From Clostridium sp. (lineage in GTDB: Bacteria > Bacillota > Clostridia > Oscillospirales > Acutalibacteraceae): a stretch of DNA of 37,522 bases. The notes below the pieces were generated by a model. The model saw nothing but the letters and a program-made list of their open reading frames with translations. It did no database searches and was not told the DNA's origin. Below are positions 36,258-37,522 of this stretch, one piece after another. Location of the stretch: the NCBI GenBank assembly GCA_023663865.1, contig JAMPGU010000022.1, positions 1 through 37,522 on the forward strand, in the 5' to 3' direction. Made by a program: the position numbers and the translations under genes. Numbering within the stretch: the stretch's first letter is position 1; the number at the start of each line of letters is the position of its first letter.

Positions 36258-36461
36258 ATGAAAATTGTAAATAACATAGCCTTAATTCTGAGTATTATCG
36301 GCGGAATTAACTGGGGACTTATCGGACTGTTTAAGTTTGATTTAGTCGCATGGATCTGCGGCGGACAGGAAGCAATATTTGCCAGAATCATTTACAGCCT
36401 TGTGGGTCTTGCTGCCATCTGGTGCATCAGCCTGCTTTTTTCAAGCAGAACAGCTGAGTAA
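36258..36461 (+). CDS. DUF378 small membrane protein
   Basis: A 67-residue protein with two membrane helices and the DUF378 signature SIIGGINWGLIGLF in the first helix, followed by a short loop and YSLVGLAAIWCISLLF. The function is unknown. The ATG at 36258 has GGGAG nine bases upstream; a longer in-frame start near 36231 lies in the manA terminator. Terminators on both sides suggest independent control. Confidence 0.88.
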   Translation: MKIVNNIALILSIIGGINWGLIGLFKFDLVAWICGGQEAIFARIIYSLVGLAAIWCISLLFSSRTAE

Positions 36462-36496
36462 AAGGATATTGGAGCAGCATATCAATATAGTTAAAG

Positions 36497-36529
36497 AAGT
36501 GGCAGAAATCATTAACTCTGTCACTTTTT
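36497..36529 (+). terminator. Terminator after the DUF378 gene
   Basis: Stem AAGTGGCAGA/TCTGTCACTT (one G-T pair) followed by TTTTTAA. A second 9-bp hairpin (TTAACTTTT/AAAAGTTAA, 36528-36553) follows at once. Confidence 0.7.
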
Positions 36530-36590
36530 AACTTTTGTCTAAGGAAAAGTTAAGAAGAAGTTAAATCTCGACAAATTCCCCTATTAACGG

Positions 36591-36619
36591 TTGACTTTAT
36601 TTTTGTACTTATATATAAT
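36591..36619 (+). promoter_or_regulatory. Predicted promoter of the MBOAT gene
   Basis: TTGACT (36591-36596), 17-base spacer, TATAAT (36614-36619). The leader to the ATG at 36667 would be about 40 bases. Confidence 0.68.
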
Positions 36620-36666
36620 CAAGTTACAATATTCATCATTATACAGAGGGCGAAATTTAGTTTATT

Positions 36667-37522
36667 ATGGTATATACATCATTTGTATTCGTGATTTTTT
36701 TAGCTGTCAGCGGAATCATATATTATTTGATACCCAAGAAGGCACAATGGGTGGTTTTGCTGATTGCATCTTTGGTATTTTACATAATGTCAAGTCAGCT
36801 ACTGACCTTGATTATGCTGGCTTCAACACTGACCATTTACTTAGGTGCAAGGCTGATACAAAAGTCAAGTGACAGCTTTAAAGCTAAAAAATCCGAGCTT
36901 GACAAGGCAGAGCGAAAATTACTTAAAGCAAAAACAAAGAAAAAACAAAAGACAATACTTACTGTCATTGTAATTTTAAATATCGCAATACTGGCTGCAC
37001 TTAAATACTGTAACTTCTTCGGTGGAATTGTAAATGGCATAGGCTCCTTATTCGGTGACGGAAGTATTATTCCGGTATTCAAAATTATTCTTCCTCTGGG
37101 CATATCCTATTACACTTTGATGTCAGTCAGCTACATTGTTGATGTTTACAGAGGAAAAATAAAGGCAGAGGTTAATCCCTGCCGGCTGTTATTATATGTA
37201 TGCTATTTTCCGCACATAATGGAAGGACCATTTGACCGATACGATGAGCTCGACAAACAATTCAGAGAGCCTCACTATCTGGATTATGATATCGTTAAAT
37301 CCGGTGCGCTTCTTATGATGTACGGTCTTTTCAAAAAGCTTGTTATTGCTGACCGCGCAGGACTGATAGCGGCAGGCATATTTGACAGCAGCGAAAGTCT
37401 AAGCGGTACATCTGTATTTATTGCTGTGCTGATGTACACCTTACAGCTGTACTGTGATTTTTCAGGCTGTATAGAGATTGTAAGCGGTGCGTCGGAAATG
37501 TTCGGCATTAAGATTGCCAAGA
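36667..37522 (+). CDS. MBOAT-family O-acyltransferase (AlgI/DltB-like), partial (C-terminus beyond window)
   Basis: The frame runs to the window edge, giving 285 residues with no stop. It is a multi-pass membrane protein of the MBOAT family, which transfers acyl groups to polysaccharides or teichoic acids outside the cell. Signatures are LGISYYTLMSVSYIVDVYRG, CYFPHIMEGPFDRYDEL and the later LQLYCDFSGCIEI, matching the AlgI/DltB type. The histidine-containing core lies beyond the edge. A basic loop (residues about 65-100, rich in Lys) lies between helices. The ATG at 36667 is the first possible start (an in-frame TAG precedes it). Acylated polymer and partners cannot be identified here. Confidence 0.86.
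   Translation, partial: MVYTSFVFVIFLAVSGIIYYLIPKKAQWVVLLIASLVFYIMSSQLLTLIMLASTLTIYLGARLIQKSSDSFKAKKSELDKAERKLLKAKTKKKQKTILTVIVILNIAILAALKYCNFFGGIVNGIGSLFGDGSIIPVFKIILPLGISYYTLMSVSYIVDVYRGKIKAEVNPCRLLLYVCYFPHIMEGPFDRYDELDKQFREPHYLDYDIVKSGALLMMYGLFKKLVIADRAGLIAAGIFDSSESLSGTSVFIAVLMYTLQLYCDFSGCIEIVSGASEMFGIKIAK

Overview
The window is low-GC DNA from an anaerobic member of the Firmicutes, most likely class Clostridia and probably the Oscillospiraceae/Ruminococcaceae part of it; this placement is an inference. The signs are strong AGGAGG-type ribosome binding sites, sigma-A promoters close to consensus, a perfect CIRCE operator, a T-box riboswitch, a ferredoxin-linked 2-oxoacid oxidoreductase, a radical SAM/SPASM maturase, and the clostridial fusion of IspH to ribosomal protein S1. 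No transposase, phage gene, CRISPR array, tRNA or rRNA gene was seen. The gene content is mostly chromosomal housekeeping, with a surface-polysaccharide block at the left edge and an acyltransferase running off the right edge.

Layout. 1-4789 (minus): an exopolysaccharide/capsule operon read as priming sugar-phosphate transferase, GT2 glycosyltransferase, Wzy/O-antigen-ligase-like polymerase, then a Wzz-like chain-length protein cut by the window edge. 5119-7268 (minus): the c-di-AMP module cdaA-cdaR, closed by a very strong terminator. 7425-8767 (minus): a DUF3343 small cysteine protein and a NifS-like class V aminotransferase, a probable sulfur or selenium relay pair. 8900-13379 (minus): an anSME-like radical SAM protein, a lipoprotein resembling a transglutaminase fold without its catalytic residues, and a GPH/MFS transporter with a tail of about 320 residues. 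13515-17369 (plus): a glycerol-dehydrogenase-like Fe-ADH in one operon with a TrpXYZ-type ABC importer.

17457-20760 (minus): a four-subunit 2-oxoacid:ferredoxin oxidoreductase preceded by a T-box leader whose specifier reads best as AUC (Ile). 20881-23340 (minus): an HMA metal-binding protein, then groES-groEL under CIRCE. 23462-27860 (minus): a compact run of DUF1858 protein, TrmK, Nif3-like protein, RqcH, IspD and IspF. 27995-28561 (plus): a DUF4364-like regulator. 28628-35128 (minus): ABC-F ATPase, HI0933-type flavoprotein, Cmk, PlsC and the IspH-S1 fusion. 35237-37522 (plus): ManA, a DUF378 membrane protein and a partial MBOAT acyltransferase.

How the genes fit together. IspD, IspF and IspH supply the MEP isoprenoid route, whose polyprenyl products carry the polysaccharide units primed at the left edge; ManA supplies mannose phosphates. 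The most notable regulatory observation is the T-box on the oxidoreductase. If the specifier is Ile, the enzyme is controlled as an amino-acid biosynthetic enzyme, which suggests reductive carboxylation of a branched-chain acyl-CoA rather than, or in addition to, pyruvate oxidation.
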